Below, piece by piece: positions 1 through 8,411 of a stretch of DNA of 64,000 nt. This stretch comes from Erythrobacter ramosus (GTDB lineage Bacteria; Pseudomonadota; Alphaproteobacteria; Sphingomonadales; Sphingomonadaceae), in assembly GCF_009828055.1 (NCBI RefSeq), contig NZ_WTYB01000001.1, positions 945,183 to 1,009,182 of the forward strand, read 5' to 3'. The first letter of the stretch is position 1, and each line of letters starts with the position of its first letter. The position numbers were made by a program, and so were the translations under genes. The notes beneath the pieces were generated by a model. It ran no database searches. It had not been told where the DNA came from and saw only the letters and a list, made by a program, of their open reading frames with translations.

Positions 1-80
1 CGACCGGGGTTGTCACCCCCTCCCCCCCCGGCATGGCGAATCTGTCAATTTCGTTTTTCGGGAACAAAGCATTGTATTTA

Positions 81-132
81 CGAGAATATTCTCGGTTTTC
101 CTCGCTTGACACCCTGTCAACTTTGTCAACTT
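81..132. promoter_or_regulatory. Palindromes and tandem repeat upstream of the reductase gene (putative operator)
   Basis: Three short symmetric elements lie close together upstream of the gene at 276. CGAGAATATTCTCG (81-94) is a perfect 14-bp palindrome. TTGACA-CCC-TGTCAA (106-120) is a perfect inverted repeat with a 3-bp spacer. TGTCAACTT is repeated in tandem (115-123, 124-132). Such symmetry is typical of dimeric repressor operators such as TetR or GntR family sites. No regulator gene is adjacent, so the binding protein is unknown. Confidence 0.4.
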
Positions 133-179
133 CGATTAGGCAGTCCGACGTGTCGAAGCGAGGGTCCCATCAAGGCTCT

Positions 180-262
180 GTTCGCCCTGACCTTGTCGAA
201 CGGCGACTTTTCCTCTTCAACGCAAACAGCAGCAGGTCAGTGCTTCGATACGCTCAGCACCA
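180..262. repeat. REP-like sphingomonad repeat, two arms
   Basis: The stretch around 180-201 (GTTCGCCCTGA then CTTGTCGAAC) and the one at 239-262 (GTGCTTCGATACGCTCAGCACC) resemble opposite arms of the element built on TTCGACAAGCTCAGCACGAAC that is scattered through sphingomonad genomes. A close copy occurs at 52488-52514 in this window. The arms are in opposite orientation and could fold into an imperfect hairpin in the leader of the gene at 276. Confidence 0.5.
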
Positions 263-275
263 ACAGAGGTAAGAC

Positions 276-1454
276 ATGACGACACCCCGCGAATTCGACA
301 TCATCGTCTACGGCGCAACCGGGTACACCGGGCGGCTGGTGGCGGAATATCTCGCCCACCATTACGGTAGCCGCGAGGACGGCCCGAAGTGGGCAATGGC
401 AGGCCGCAGCCTCGCCAAGCTGGAGGAAGTGCGCGACCTGATCGGCGCGCCGGCCTCGACCCCGCTGGTGGTCGCCAATGCCGATGACAGCGCCGATCTG
501 GAAGCGATGTGCGCGCGTACCAAGGTCGTGCTGACCACTGTCGGCCCGTACCAGCTCTACGGTGACAAGCTGGTCGCGGCCTGCGTCAAAACCGGCACCG
601 ATTACGCCGACCTGTGCGGCGAACCGGCCTGGATGGCCGAGAAGATCGCCGAGCATCAGGCCGCCGCCGAAGCCAGCGGCGCGCGCATCTGCTTCTCGTC
701 CGGGTTCGATTCGATCCCGTTCGACCTCGGCGTGATGATGACCCAGAAGGCGTGCGTCGCAAAGTTCGGCAAGCCCGCGCCGCGCATCCGTGGCCGCGTG
801 CGTGCAATGCAGGGCACCTTCTCGGGCGGCACCGCCGCGAGCCTTGGTGCGACGATGAAAGCGGCGGCGAAAAGCCCCTCGCTCATCAACGTGCTGCGGA
901 ATCCCTTTGCGCTGACGCCGGGGTTTGAAGGGCCGGACCAGCCCTCGGGCATGATCCCTGCCCACGAGGAAGACCTCGGCAAGTGGTCGGCGCCCTTCGT
1001 GATGGCGCCGATCAACACCAAGAACGTGCATCGCACCAACTTCCTGCTCGGCCATCCGTACGGAACCGACTTCAAGTATGACGAGATGATGCTGACCAGC
1101 CCCGGCGATGCGGGCCGGGCGGCGGCCAATGCGGCGCTGGAGTTCATGAAGAACCCGTTCGGCTCCAAGCCGCCCAAGCCCGGCGAAGGCCCGACCAAGG
1201 AAGAGCGTGAGAACGGCTTCTACGATGTCGTCTTCGTCGCTGACATGGCCGATGGCGGGCGCCTGCAATTCGGGGTCAAGGGCCGGTACGATCCGGGCTA
1301 TGGTTCGACCAGCCGGATGCTTTCCGAGACCGGCATTGCGCTGCTCAGCTGCACCAAGCCGGGCGGGATCGGGACGCCGGGGAGCTTCCTCGGCGAGGAT
1401 CTGGTGAAGCGGCTCGAAGAGCACGCCGAACTGACCTTCGCGGTTGAGGCCTGA
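276..1454 (+). CDS. Saccharopine dehydrogenase family / trans-acting enoyl-reductase-like protein
   Basis: This 392-aa protein opens with a Rossmann fold (GATGYTGRLVAEYL near residues 13-26), as in the saccharopine dehydrogenase-like family that includes the mycobacterial trans-acting enoyl reductase. Members use NAD(P)H, and many act on lipid substrates rather than on lysine. The conserved GFDSIPFDLG segment sits near residues 147-156, as is usual for the family. Length is within the usual range (about 390-420). A Shine-Dalgarno AGAGG (265-269) lies 6 nt before the ATG. The gene stands alone and converges on the TonB receptor gene, with a hairpin between them. The substrate cannot be read from sequence. 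A true lysine-pathway enzyme is unlikely because no lysine genes are nearby. Confidence 0.85.
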   Translation: MTTPREFDIIVYGATGYTGRLVAEYLAHHYGSREDGPKWAMAGRSLAKLEEVRDLIGAPASTPLVVANADDSADLEAMCARTKVVLTTVGPYQLYGDKLVAACVKTGTDYADLCGEPAWMAEKIAEHQAAAEASGARICFSSGFDSIPFDLGVMMTQKACVAKFGKPAPRIRGRVRAMQGTFSGGTAASLGATMKAAAKSPSLINVLRNPFALTPGFEGPDQPSGMIPAHEEDLGKWSAPFVMAPINTKNVHRTNFLLGHPYGTDFKYDEMMLTSPGDAGRAAANAALEFMKNPFGSKPPKPGEGPTKEERENGFYDVVFVADMADGGRLQFGVKGRYDPGYGSTSRMLSETGIALLSCTKPGGIGTPGSFLGEDLVKRLEEHAELTFAVEA

Positions 1455-1458
1455 GGCA

Positions 1459-1492
1459 CAAAAAAGGGGCAGCCGGTGATCCCGGCTGCCCC
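1459..1492 (-). terminator. Rho-independent terminator of the TonB receptor gene
   Basis: An 11-bp perfect stem (GGGGCAGCCGG at 1466-1476 pairing with 1482-1492) has a 5-nt loop. Read on the minus strand it is followed by a run of T residues (1460-1465), the canonical intrinsic terminator layout, 31 nt past the receptor stop codon. On the plus strand the hairpin has no T-run, so it may only weakly terminate the reductase gene. Confidence 0.85.
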
Positions 1493-1522
1493 TGATTGCG
1501 ACCCTTGCGCGGTGCGGTGGCC

Positions 1523-3721
1523 TCAGAAGCTGAGGCGCACGCTCGCGCGGAAGTTGCGGCCCACCAGCGGCACGAAGTCCTTGGTGAAGCTCGCATGGCG
1601 GCGACCGTTGACATCGAAGATGTTGTCGGCGGCCAGCTGCACAGTGACGTTCTGGTTATCAGCCAGCGGACGCCAGGCGATCAGCGCGTTGACCAAAGTG
1701 AAGCTGTCCGTTGGCGTTTCGAACACAGTCGTGCGGTCCTGCTTGTCGAACCATTGCACTTCGCCGCGCACGTCGAAAGCGCCGGTCTGTGCTTCCAACG
1801 CGCCGAGCAGGCTCAGCGGCGGGATGCGCGGCACGGCGGTGCCATCGGCCAGTTCCGCCTCGACATAGGAGGCACGCAGATCGGTGATCAGGCGGAAGCC
1901 TTCGCCGTCGATGATCGGATAGTTTACGTCGGCTTCGATCCCGAAGAAGTCGGCATCCTGCTGGAGGTATTGGAAGACCGGCAGATCGTCCTCTTCCTCG
2001 CCGGTTTCCTCAAGGAAGATGTAGTTGCCGAACCACTGCTTGAACACGGTCAGGTTGAACGTCCCGGCACCAATGTTGCCACGGGCATAGGCTTCAAGGC
2101 CCCAGGCGGTTTCGGTCCGGAGATCGGCGTTACCGACTTCGAAGGCCTGCGTGGCGATGTGCGGGCCGTTGGAGAACAGCTCTTCGGCGCTCGGCGCACG
2201 CTCGGCGCGCGAGCCGTTGATGCCGACGCGGATGCCGTCGATGCCTTCGTAAACGAGGCCGAGGGCGCCGGAGAAGGTATCGAAGTCCCGCTCAATCCCA
2301 AGGGTCTGGGCCTCGACCTTGGTGAATTCGGCGCGAGCTGCGGCTTCGATCTGGAACGGGCCGGTGCCGAGCTCCTGAAGCGTGAACAGCGCGACCTGAT
2401 CGGTCAGGTTGGGCGGGATATAGGCCTCAGCGCCGACCGCGAAGAAATCGCGGTGCTGGTATTGAATGCCGCTCGATCCACGCAGCGTGCCGCCGGTGTT
2501 CTGAACCAGTTCGGCGCGGGCTTCGACGCTGGTGGAATCGAACACCGTGCCGACCTCGGCACCCTCGAATTCGGTGTGGGTGTAGTCCGAATAGCCGACC
2601 CGCAGCTTCAGGCGTTCAAATGCGCCGTCGCCAAGGAAGACGTCGCCCTTGAAGTCGGCGCGGAACTGCTTGAGGCCGATGGTAACGAGTTCTTCGCCCT
2701 CGCCTTCAGCGGCAGCGGCGATGCCCGCGGTTACTTCCTCGCCATGGTGATGATCTGCGCCCGGGCGGGTGGGGACGCCATAATTGGTGTCATACCAGCC
2801 GAGCGATGCGCCGAAGGTGCTTTCGCCGAGGATCACGCCGAGGCCAGCATTGATCGTCCAGCTTTCCATCGCCGAGTTGGGCACGGTGCCGCGCTGATTG
2901 GCGGCTTCGCGCAGCTCTGCGGCTTCATCGAGATTGCCTTCGTCCGCTTCCACATCAGCATCGGCGAGCAAATCGGCACGCAGCGCCTGTGCGACCTGGA
3001 AGCCGCCGATTTCGACGTCATCGGTCTGACGCCACGAACCATCGACGTGGAACACGAGGCTTGTCCCCACCCCGACATCGAGGCTGCCCGCGCCGGTGCG
3101 CAGGTTGGTGGCGCTGTCGATCCCGGCAAAACCGTCAAAGTGGAAGTCTTCATCCGGCATCCGGGTCGGGATGCGCTTGTCGATCACATTGACCGCGCCG
3201 CCGATCGCCTGGCTGCCGTAGAGCAGCACCGCGGGACCGCGCAGCACTTCGATCCGCTCGACCGTGATCGGGTCGATGGTGGTGGCGTGGTCGACCGAGG
3301 TGTTCGAGACGTCCGAGGTGCCGACGCCGTCGACCAGCACGCGCACACGCTCGCCCTGCTGACCGCGCAGCACGGGGCGCGAGGAACCGGGGGCGAAGCT
3401 GGTGGCGGAGACACCGGGAAGCTTGGTGAGCAGATCGCCGATCTGGCCCGTCACGCCGTCGCGCTGGATGTCGCGGATTTCGACCACGCTGGTGCCGGCC
3501 AGCACGTCGAGCTCTTTGAGGCCCTGCGCGCTGACGATGATGGTGCCGATCCCGTCGGCCTGGCGGTTGTGGACGTCATCCTCGACCTGCGTGCTGCCAG
3601 TAGGCTGCTCCGCTTCCGCCTCGGCGGCTTCCGCGAGCGCGGGCGTGGCGACAAAGGCCAGACCCAGCACGGTGGCGAGTGCAAGGTGAGAGGACGCGAT
3701 TTGCGTCTTGTTGCTGGTCAT
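1523..3721 (-). CDS. TonB-dependent outer membrane receptor, ZnuD-like
   Basis: This 732-aa precursor has a signal peptide (about residues 1-30), a TonB-box-like stretch (IIVSAQG near 60) and a plug domain with VLVDGVG and RIEVLRGPAVLLYGS. A 22-strand-type barrel follows, ending in the terminal aromatic residue (RLSF) expected of outer-membrane proteins. The plug pattern VDHATTIDPITVERIEVLRGP and the RIPTRMP segment resemble ZnuD zinc/heme receptors. An extracellular-loop-like HHHGEE cluster near residue 324 would suit metal capture. Energy would come from TonB-ExbBD, which is not encoded here. Zinc as substrate is inference. A GATA-ACG-TATC palindrome upstream (3745-3755) might be a metalloregulator site. 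Confidence 0.85.
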   Translation of the reverse strand: MTSNKTQIASSHLALATVLGLAFVATPALAEAAEAEAEQPTGSTQVEDDVHNRQADGIGTIIVSAQGLKELDVLAGTSVVEIRDIQRDGVTGQIGDLLTKLPGVSATSFAPGSSRPVLRGQQGERVRVLVDGVGTSDVSNTSVDHATTIDPITVERIEVLRGPAVLLYGSQAIGGAVNVIDKRIPTRMPDEDFHFDGFAGIDSATNLRTGAGSLDVGVGTSLVFHVDGSWRQTDDVEIGGFQVAQALRADLLADADVEADEGNLDEAAELREAANQRGTVPNSAMESWTINAGLGVILGESTFGASLGWYDTNYGVPTRPGADHHHGEEVTAGIAAAAEGEGEELVTIGLKQFRADFKGDVFLGDGAFERLKLRVGYSDYTHTEFEGAEVGTVFDSTSVEARAELVQNTGGTLRGSSGIQYQHRDFFAVGAEAYIPPNLTDQVALFTLQELGTGPFQIEAAARAEFTKVEAQTLGIERDFDTFSGALGLVYEGIDGIRVGINGSRAERAPSAEELFSNGPHIATQAFEVGNADLRTETAWGLEAYARGNIGAGTFNLTVFKQWFGNYIFLEETGEEEDDLPVFQYLQQDADFFGIEADVNYPIIDGEGFRLITDLRASYVEAELADGTAVPRIPPLSLLGALEAQTGAFDVRGEVQWFDKQDRTTVFETPTDSFTLVNALIAWRPLADNQNVTVQLAADNIFDVNGRRHASFTKDFVPLVGRNFRASVRLSF

Positions 3722-3744
3722 GAGGGGTCCCGTTGTTTTGATGA

Positions 3745-3755
3745 GATAACGTATC
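3745..3755. promoter_or_regulatory. Short palindrome upstream of the ZnuD-like receptor
   Basis: GATA-ACG-TATC is a short inverted repeat 24 nt upstream of the receptor start codon, where a repressor site could block transcription. Zinc-dependent Zur repressors bind AT-rich palindromes upstream of similar receptors. The arms here are only 4 bp, so this is a weak suggestion. Confidence 0.2.
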
Positions 3756-3876
3756 GCGCGCCTAACGACGTCCCCGCCGAATGCAAGCGGAAATCAGGCC
3801 GACAGCTGACGGAGGCCGACCAAGTGCGGCTGATTTGCGACAGGTCTGGGAAGGGCCTGACGCGGGCTGGGAGGGC

Positions 3877-4258
3877 CTAGCCGATGCCGATGAAGGGCGG
3901 GTGGCCCGCTCCGGCGACCGCGCGTTTCATGCCGGCGGAGTTGCACGCCAGCGGCATCGCGTCGCTGCGATTAACTGCGATCACCCCGCCATCGCCGCGC
4001 TGGTGAGCGACCTCGGCCAGCATTGCGTTGCACGCGTCATCAAGGCCCGTGCCGCCAGCGTAGATGAAGGCCTCGCCGATCCCGGTGCAGCTGACCGCGA
4101 TGTTGCCGTCCGCCCAATTGCCGATGCCGGTGATAGGAGTGTCGCCAACGCGCCCAGCGCGCTTTCTGGTCCAGCGCTACTGCGCCGACTGGGCCATGTG
4201 GCAAGCCGCTATCAAGCTGGAGCAGTTCCTCAGCCTCGTCCGGCGAATGGTCACTTGA
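3877..4258 (-). pseudogene. Isoaspartyl peptidase/asparaginase (Ntn-hydrolase) remnant
   Basis: Minus-strand translation gives the end of the alpha subunit and parts of the beta subunit of a plant-type isoaspartyl peptidase/asparaginase. One frame reads HGPVGAVALD, where the family has HGTVGAVALD. The autocleaving, catalytic Thr is therefore Pro. The frame then shifts, the segment normally reading GNLAAATSTGG is missing, and the other frame resumes with TRKRAGRVGDTPITGIG. It continues through NWADGNIAVSCTGIGEAFIY, GGVIAVNRSDAM and NSAGMKRAV to a stop at 3877-3879. The N-terminal two thirds of the gene are absent. Lost nucleophile, internal deletion and frameshift all say it is dead. Confidence 0.8.
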
Positions 4259-4492
4259 CCACCGAGGGGACAGAAGAAACCTGCGTCCATGCAACCGAGG
4301 ATGTCATGCCAGCTTGAGGCGTGCAACATACTTGCAAGTATCTATGCAGTCGGGGCAATTCCGCGACTTGAGTGCCTTGCCGGAAGCGCTTGCAATGGGC
4401 CGATGCGTCGCGGCTGCAACATTCGGGATCGCTGATTTCATGCTTCTTTTCGCAGCGACCAGCGTTGGACCGCACGCCGTCCGCCCGTAGCG
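4259..4492. other. Intergenic sequence without recognisable gene
   Basis: Between the peptidase remnant and the polysaccharide export gene I see no convincing coding frame, RNA or repeat. Short open frames exist on both strands but lack ribosome sites and recognisable protein features. It may be further decayed sequence from the same deletion event. Confidence 0.5.
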
Positions 4493-5686
4493 TCAGTTGC
4501 CGTTATTGGTCACAACATTGCCGATCGCAATGGCCGAGAACGCGAGGCTGGTAACGGTCGACAGGAATTCACGCAGCTCCGCTCCCGGTGCCGTCGAGAC
4601 ATAGACCACATCCTGATCGTGGATCTGGAATTCCTGCGCCACGAAGAACCCGCGGGCGTCTGACAGATCAAGCCGATAGATGACCGGAACTCGGCCATCC
4701 TCGAGCGCTTGCGTTGCCATACGCTTTGCTGGATCCAGCGCATCTGGTTGCTCAAGTCGGAACACAAACACACCGCGGATATTGGCTTGGTTATCGCGTA
4801 ACCCGCCGACCCGCGCCAAGGCCTGCGCCAGCGATATGCCCCGCCCTTCGAAAGGGATCTCCGCGCTGGTTGCCACGGCGCCCATCGCAATGAAGCTATA
4901 GGGCTGGTGCAGCACCGTCACGACGTCTTCCGGGCGCATCCGAATGTTCTGTGCCGGTTGGGCAATGATCGCCTCCAGTGCCATCGTTGCCGATGCGCCG
5001 CCGCGACTGACCTGCACGGTGGTCTGGTGTACCGGCGCGCGGGGGCCACCGACGCTCGCGATGATGTCAAGCAGCCGCTCGCCACGCGGGCCCAGCGGCA
5101 CACGGCGGCTGGCAGCGATTTCGCCCAGCACGGTGACATTGCGCGAATCGTTGAGCGACAGCCGGACGTTGACCTGAGGATCATTGGCACGGCCTGCCAA
5201 CCGCGCGACGATCGCGCGCTCGATTGCGGCAGGCGTCTGCCCGGCCGCTTCAATCGTTCCGGCAAATGGTACGCTGATCATGCCTGTGCCATCGACCACT
5301 TGCTGGACGACAGTGCGGTTCTGCGCGCCCGCGTCAAGCCCTGGGATGACCCCGCCGCCGCCGAACAGCACCGCGGGCGGTGCTTCCCACATCGCGATGT
5401 CGAGCACATCGCCGGGGCCGATCAGCACTTCGCCCGCGCCGCCTTCACCAAATTGCTGCGCCAGGCCAAGTGACTGTTCGAAGGCTGCAATCCGCTTGTA
5501 GGTCAGCGGATCAAGATCGACCAGCACGACCTGCGACCCGGCATAGTCCGCCCCTTCGGCCTTGCGAACCTGACCGGACGACGGCCCGGCTGCACCCAGG
5601 GTGGTGCAAGCACCGGCCAATCCGGCGAGCAGCAACGCAAGCAAGGGGCGTGCGACGGTTCCGGTAACGGAAGAGGGGCGGTTCAT
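4493..5686 (-). CDS. Polysaccharide export outer-membrane lipoprotein, Wza/GumB-like
   Basis: This 397-aa protein begins with a lipoprotein-type signal (LLLAGLAGAC, Cys near residue 27). The poly-export domain follows (VLIGPGDVLDIAMWE near 85-100, and the QVNVRLSLNDSRNVTVLGEI block), then SLBB-type soluble-ligand-binding repeats (PLGPRGERLLDIIASVGG and the LAQALARVGGL block). The C-terminal hydrophobic stretch (LREFLSTVTSLAFSAIAIG) matches the amphipathic helix with which Wza crosses the outer membrane. It should form the outer-membrane channel for capsule or exopolysaccharide. It overlaps the upstream glycosyltransferase by ATGA, so the two are translationally coupled. The usual partners (Wzc tyrosine kinase, polymerase) are not in this window. 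Confidence 0.9.
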   Translation of the reverse strand: MNRPSSVTGTVARPLLALLLAGLAGACTTLGAAGPSSGQVRKAEGADYAGSQVVLVDLDPLTYKRIAAFEQSLGLAQQFGEGGAGEVLIGPGDVLDIAMWEAPPAVLFGGGGVIPGLDAGAQNRTVVQQVVDGTGMISVPFAGTIEAAGQTPAAIERAIVARLAGRANDPQVNVRLSLNDSRNVTVLGEIAASRRVPLGPRGERLLDIIASVGGPRAPVHQTTVQVSRGGASATMALEAIIAQPAQNIRMRPEDVVTVLHQPYSFIAMGAVATSAEIPFEGRGISLAQALARVGGLRDNQANIRGVFVFRLEQPDALDPAKRMATQALEDGRVPVIYRLDLSDARGFFVAQEFQIHDQDVVYVSTAPGAELREFLSTVTSLAFSAIAIGNVVTNNGN

Positions 5687-6822
5687 GCTGATTGTGCCTT
5701 TGTAATCGGGACAGGCTGCGCGGCCCGGGCATCGTGTGGAAGCGGTGATGCCGTACCGGTGAGCCGCGCATAAAATTCGCCCGGCCGTTGGCGATAGGCG
5801 CCTGCGCTGAAACGTTCTGCTTGTACGAGGCCGCGTTGCCCCAGTTCTGCGACGGCGCTGTCATCATCGTCCAGCGCCTTGATCGCCCGTGCGATCGACC
5901 GCACATCATAGGGATCGATCATCACAGCCGCCTCTCCTGCCACTTCTGGCAGCGAAGATGTGGCGCTGGTAATGACCGGGGTGCCGAGCGACATCGCCTC
6001 CAGCACCGGAAGCCCGAAGCCTTCATACAGCGAGGGGAACATCACCGCCCGCGCCCCGGCAATCGCCGTGGCCAAAGTCTGGCGCGGGAGATAGCCAAGC
6101 CACTTGATGCGCTTTTCGGTGTCCAGTTCGGCCAGCTGCTTGAGCAGGGCGACATCACGCTCGCTTCCCCATCCGGGCGCACCGACGATCACCAACGGGT
6201 GCCGCGATCCGCTCATCAGATGCGCTTCGAGCAGCCGGGCGAGGTTCTTCTTCGGTTCGAGCGCACCGAAGAACAGGTAGTATTCGCGCATTCCGACGCC
6301 GAGCAGCCCTTCGACCTCCTGCGCGATCTGTTCGGGCGATACGCTTTCAATCAGCCTGGCGATATCGGTCGACTGGTAGAGGTTGGTGACCCTGTCCTCC
6401 TCGACACCCAGGATGCGGATGATGTCGGCGCGCGAATGCTCGGACACGGTGAGGATGTGATCCGCCTCGCGTGCGATCCGCTGGCACAGGGCCAGATAGT
6501 GCCGCTTGTGATCAGCGGTGGTGTAGGGGAGGCGCAGCGGCACCAGATCGTGCAGCGTATAGACATTGGCCGCACCCGGCGTTCTGACCGGCAGCGGATA
6601 GGTCCAGTGAGCGATGTCCGTCCCCGGCAGCGCGACCCTGGCAAGCTGCCCGGTCACCACAAAGCCGCCGTTTGTAAGACAATAGAACTTTGGCGCGTTC
6701 CAGTGACGCGTCCTGCCGATCGACAGTGCTCGAAGAGTGGAGCTTCGGAGTTGGCAAGCAGAAACGGCATCAGACCATAGCCATGGGGGTGTGTGCTGGT
6801 GGACGACATTTCGACATGACAA
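5683..6822 (-). CDS. Glycosyltransferase family 4 with abnormal N-terminus
   Basis: The 379-aa frame has a clear GT-B glycosyltransferase C-terminal half: GALEPKKNLARLLEA, the PSLYEGFGLPVLEAMSLGTPV nucleotide-sugar site with its EGFGLPVLE motif, and SLPEVAGEAA. The middle holds the family's HWTYPLP, VYTLHDLVPLRLPYTT and TVSEHSRADI segments. The first 40-50 residues look unrelated to any glycosyltransferase, and the usual N-terminal glycine-rich strand is missing. The start codon lies in a region of gene fragments (6770-7275). The gene appears 5'-truncated and fused to foreign sequence. The fold would lack part of the acceptor domain, so activity is doubtful. A start inside the frame is also possible. 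It probably took part in exopolysaccharide assembly, given the export lipoprotein downstream. Confidence 0.7.
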   Translation of the reverse strand: MSCRNVVHQHTPPWLWSDAVSACQLRSSTLRALSIGRTRHWNAPKFYCLTNGGFVVTGQLARVALPGTDIAHWTYPLPVRTPGAANVYTLHDLVPLRLPYTTADHKRHYLALCQRIAREADHILTVSEHSRADIIRILGVEEDRVTNLYQSTDIARLIESVSPEQIAQEVEGLLGVGMREYYLFFGALEPKKNLARLLEAHLMSGSRHPLVIVGAPGWGSERDVALLKQLAELDTEKRIKWLGYLPRQTLATAIAGARAVMFPSLYEGFGLPVLEAMSLGTPVITSATSSLPEVAGEAAVMIDPYDVRSIARAIKALDDDDSAVAELGQRGLVQAERFSAGAYRQRPGEFYARLTGTASPLPHDARAAQPVPITKAQSA

Positions 6823-7275
6823 AATTCATGGCCCAGTGCTCGGGCGGGATCAGCAGAAAATAAACCGGCTCGCTTCGCGCGGCGAGAACATCAATCTCGC
6901 TCTTATGGGACAAATCGACAGGCTTGGCCTCCAGTACGGGCAAGCCGAACCCTTCATAAAGGGACGGAAACAAAGCCGCTTTCGCACCCCGGATAAGGCT
7001 CACAAGCAGGCTGAAGGGGGCGTAGGGAAGCTGGATCACCCGTTTAGCCCCAGCATCACCCCCCAAGGCGCCGCGATCAGCCCATAGCTTGCAGCAGCCA
7101 ACATAATCGCTGCCGCACCCGCAGCCGAGACCATGTCCGGCGTCAACCGTGTCGATGCAAGTCTGCGCGCCAGCCGCCAGGACAGGGGGTGATAAAGCTG
7201 ACGATTGAGCCAATCCTCAAGTTCCACCGGTCGCGCGGGCTGCGCGGTCACCGGGGTCGAGGAAGCAGGGGTCAT
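6770..7275 (-). pseudogene. Deletion scar: CDP-alcohol transferase and glycosyltransferase fragments
   Basis: This 500-bp stretch is a patchwork read on the minus strand. From 7275 to about 7036 it encodes the N-terminal part of a CDP-alcohol phosphatidyltransferase (LEDWLNRQLYHPLSWRLA, ASTRLTPDMVSAAGA) that stops before its catalytic motif. From about 7035 to 6925, in another frame, it encodes a glycosyltransferase piece (VIQLPYAPFSLLVSLIRGAK then SLYEGFGLPVLEA). A further open stretch follows (PPEHWAMNFVMSKC), which I cannot assign and which runs to a stop at 6770-6772. None can be functional alone. Several deletions in an ancestral exopolysaccharide cluster would explain it. Confidence 0.75.
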
Positions 7276-7379
7276 AGCGTATCACCGGATCCGCGGCAGG
7301 ACGACGTTGCCCTACCGTGCATCGGCAATGCATATAGGCGGCTGTTTATCAGCGCAATTCCGCAGCACTGCGAGGCCTC
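7276..7379. other. Short gap between truncated and intact CDP-alcohol transferase sequences
   Basis: This spacer separates the minus-strand fragment from the plus-strand intact gene. It contains a possible GAGG ribosome site just before the ATG at 7380, but no clear promoter or hairpin. The divergent arrangement suggests it once carried two promoters. Confidence 0.3.
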
Positions 7380-8411
7380 ATGTCATCCCCCCACGGGTAT
7401 CGCTTCTCGTCGTCGCGCACGGCCGACCGCCTTGTGGCCGGGGTGCCAGCGGCGGCGCGCCTAGCAAAGGCTCATGCCGCGGCGCTGCCCGGTACGCCTC
7501 TGCTGCTGGTGTTGGGCGATTCGGACACGCTTGCCCCGTTGACGCGCGCCGAGATCATGCGTCTGGCTCCCGGCCTCGTGGTCGAACTCCCGGCACCTGC
7601 CAACGTCACCTTGCTTCCCGGCGAGGCGCTGCCGGACGCGGCCACTATCCTTGCCGTGCAAGCGGGTTTGGCGGCGGCCCTGGACCAGCCGGCTGATCCC
7701 GAGATGGCTTTGCGCAAAGCGGCCAAGGCGATTGTGCGCAGCACGGCAAAACCCGGCGACGGGATCATCTCGCGCCATTGCAACCGCCCCCTGTCACAGG
7801 CCGCCTCATCAGCGTTGCTCAGGTTCGGCTGGATCCGTCCTGGCCATGCCACCCTGCTGACATTCCTGACCGCATTGGCAATGTTGGCGAGCCTGCTGAC
7901 GGGGACGCCGGGCGGGTTGGTGATAGGGGCATTGCTGTTCCAGATCGCCTCGGTTGTCGACGGAATCGATGGCGAGATCGCAAGAGCAACCTTCCGCTCT
8001 TCGAAGGCCGGTGCCTCGCTTGACAGCATCATCGATGCCTTCACCAATGTTGCCTTTCTGGCCGGTGCAGGCTGCAACTTCTGGATGCAGGGGCGGGCCG
8101 AGGACGCGCTGGTCGGCATGGCCGCCGCCGCTGTGATGGCCACCGGCCTCGCCATCCTCGGAGCCTCGGCCTTCCGGCGAGAAGGCATCGTCCACTTCGA
8201 CGGGGCAAAACGCATCCAGGAACAGACGGGCAGCCCTAACGCACGGCTGCTCAAAGACCTGACGAGCCGCGATTTCTGCTGCTTTGCGCTGCTTGTTGCT
8301 GCGTTGGCTGGGGTCTTGGACGTCGCTTTGAAGGTGTTTCTTGCGGCCGTCATCGTTTGGTTGGTGGCGATCATATCGCTTCTGTCAGCGCGGGCCCCTG
8401 GTCAGGAATGA
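7380..8411 (+). CDS. CDP-alcohol phosphatidyltransferase family membrane protein
   Basis: This 343-aa protein has a soluble N-terminal region (about 1-140) and a membrane-embedded C-terminal half. The complete CDP-alcohol transferase signature D(x2)DG(x2)AR(x8)G(x3)D(x3)D is visible near residues 194-220 (DGIDGEIARA then GASLDSIIDA). The enzyme should transfer a phospho-alcohol from a CDP-alcohol. The two-part architecture resembles archaeal and alphaproteobacterial bifunctional inositol-phosphate cytidylyltransferase/transferase proteins. However, the N-terminal half lacks an obvious nucleotidyltransferase start, so it may be shortened. It sits next to exopolysaccharide remnants and a paralogous fragment on the opposite strand. 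Lipid or polyol substrate is unknown. Confidence 0.8.
   Translation: MSSPHGYRFSSSRTADRLVAGVPAAARLAKAHAAALPGTPLLLVLGDSDTLAPLTRAEIMRLAPGLVVELPAPANVTLLPGEALPDAATILAVQAGLAAALDQPADPEMALRKAAKAIVRSTAKPGDGIISRHCNRPLSQAASSALLRFGWIRPGHATLLTFLTALAMLASLLTGTPGGLVIGALLFQIASVVDGIDGEIARATFRSSKAGASLDSIIDAFTNVAFLAGAGCNFWMQGRAEDALVGMAAAAVMATGLAILGASAFRREGIVHFDGAKRIQEQTGSPNARLLKDLTSRDFCCFALLVAALAGVLDVALKVFLAAVIVWLVAIISLLSARAPGQE

Noticed and set aside
1496..3880. 794-aa open frame on the plus strand opposite the TonB receptor
   Set aside because: It is a shadow of the high-GC receptor gene on the other strand; no domain or ribosome site supports it.
4251..4475. 74-aa minus-strand frame
   Set aside because: No ribosome site and no protein-like features; it overlaps the edge of the decayed peptidase.
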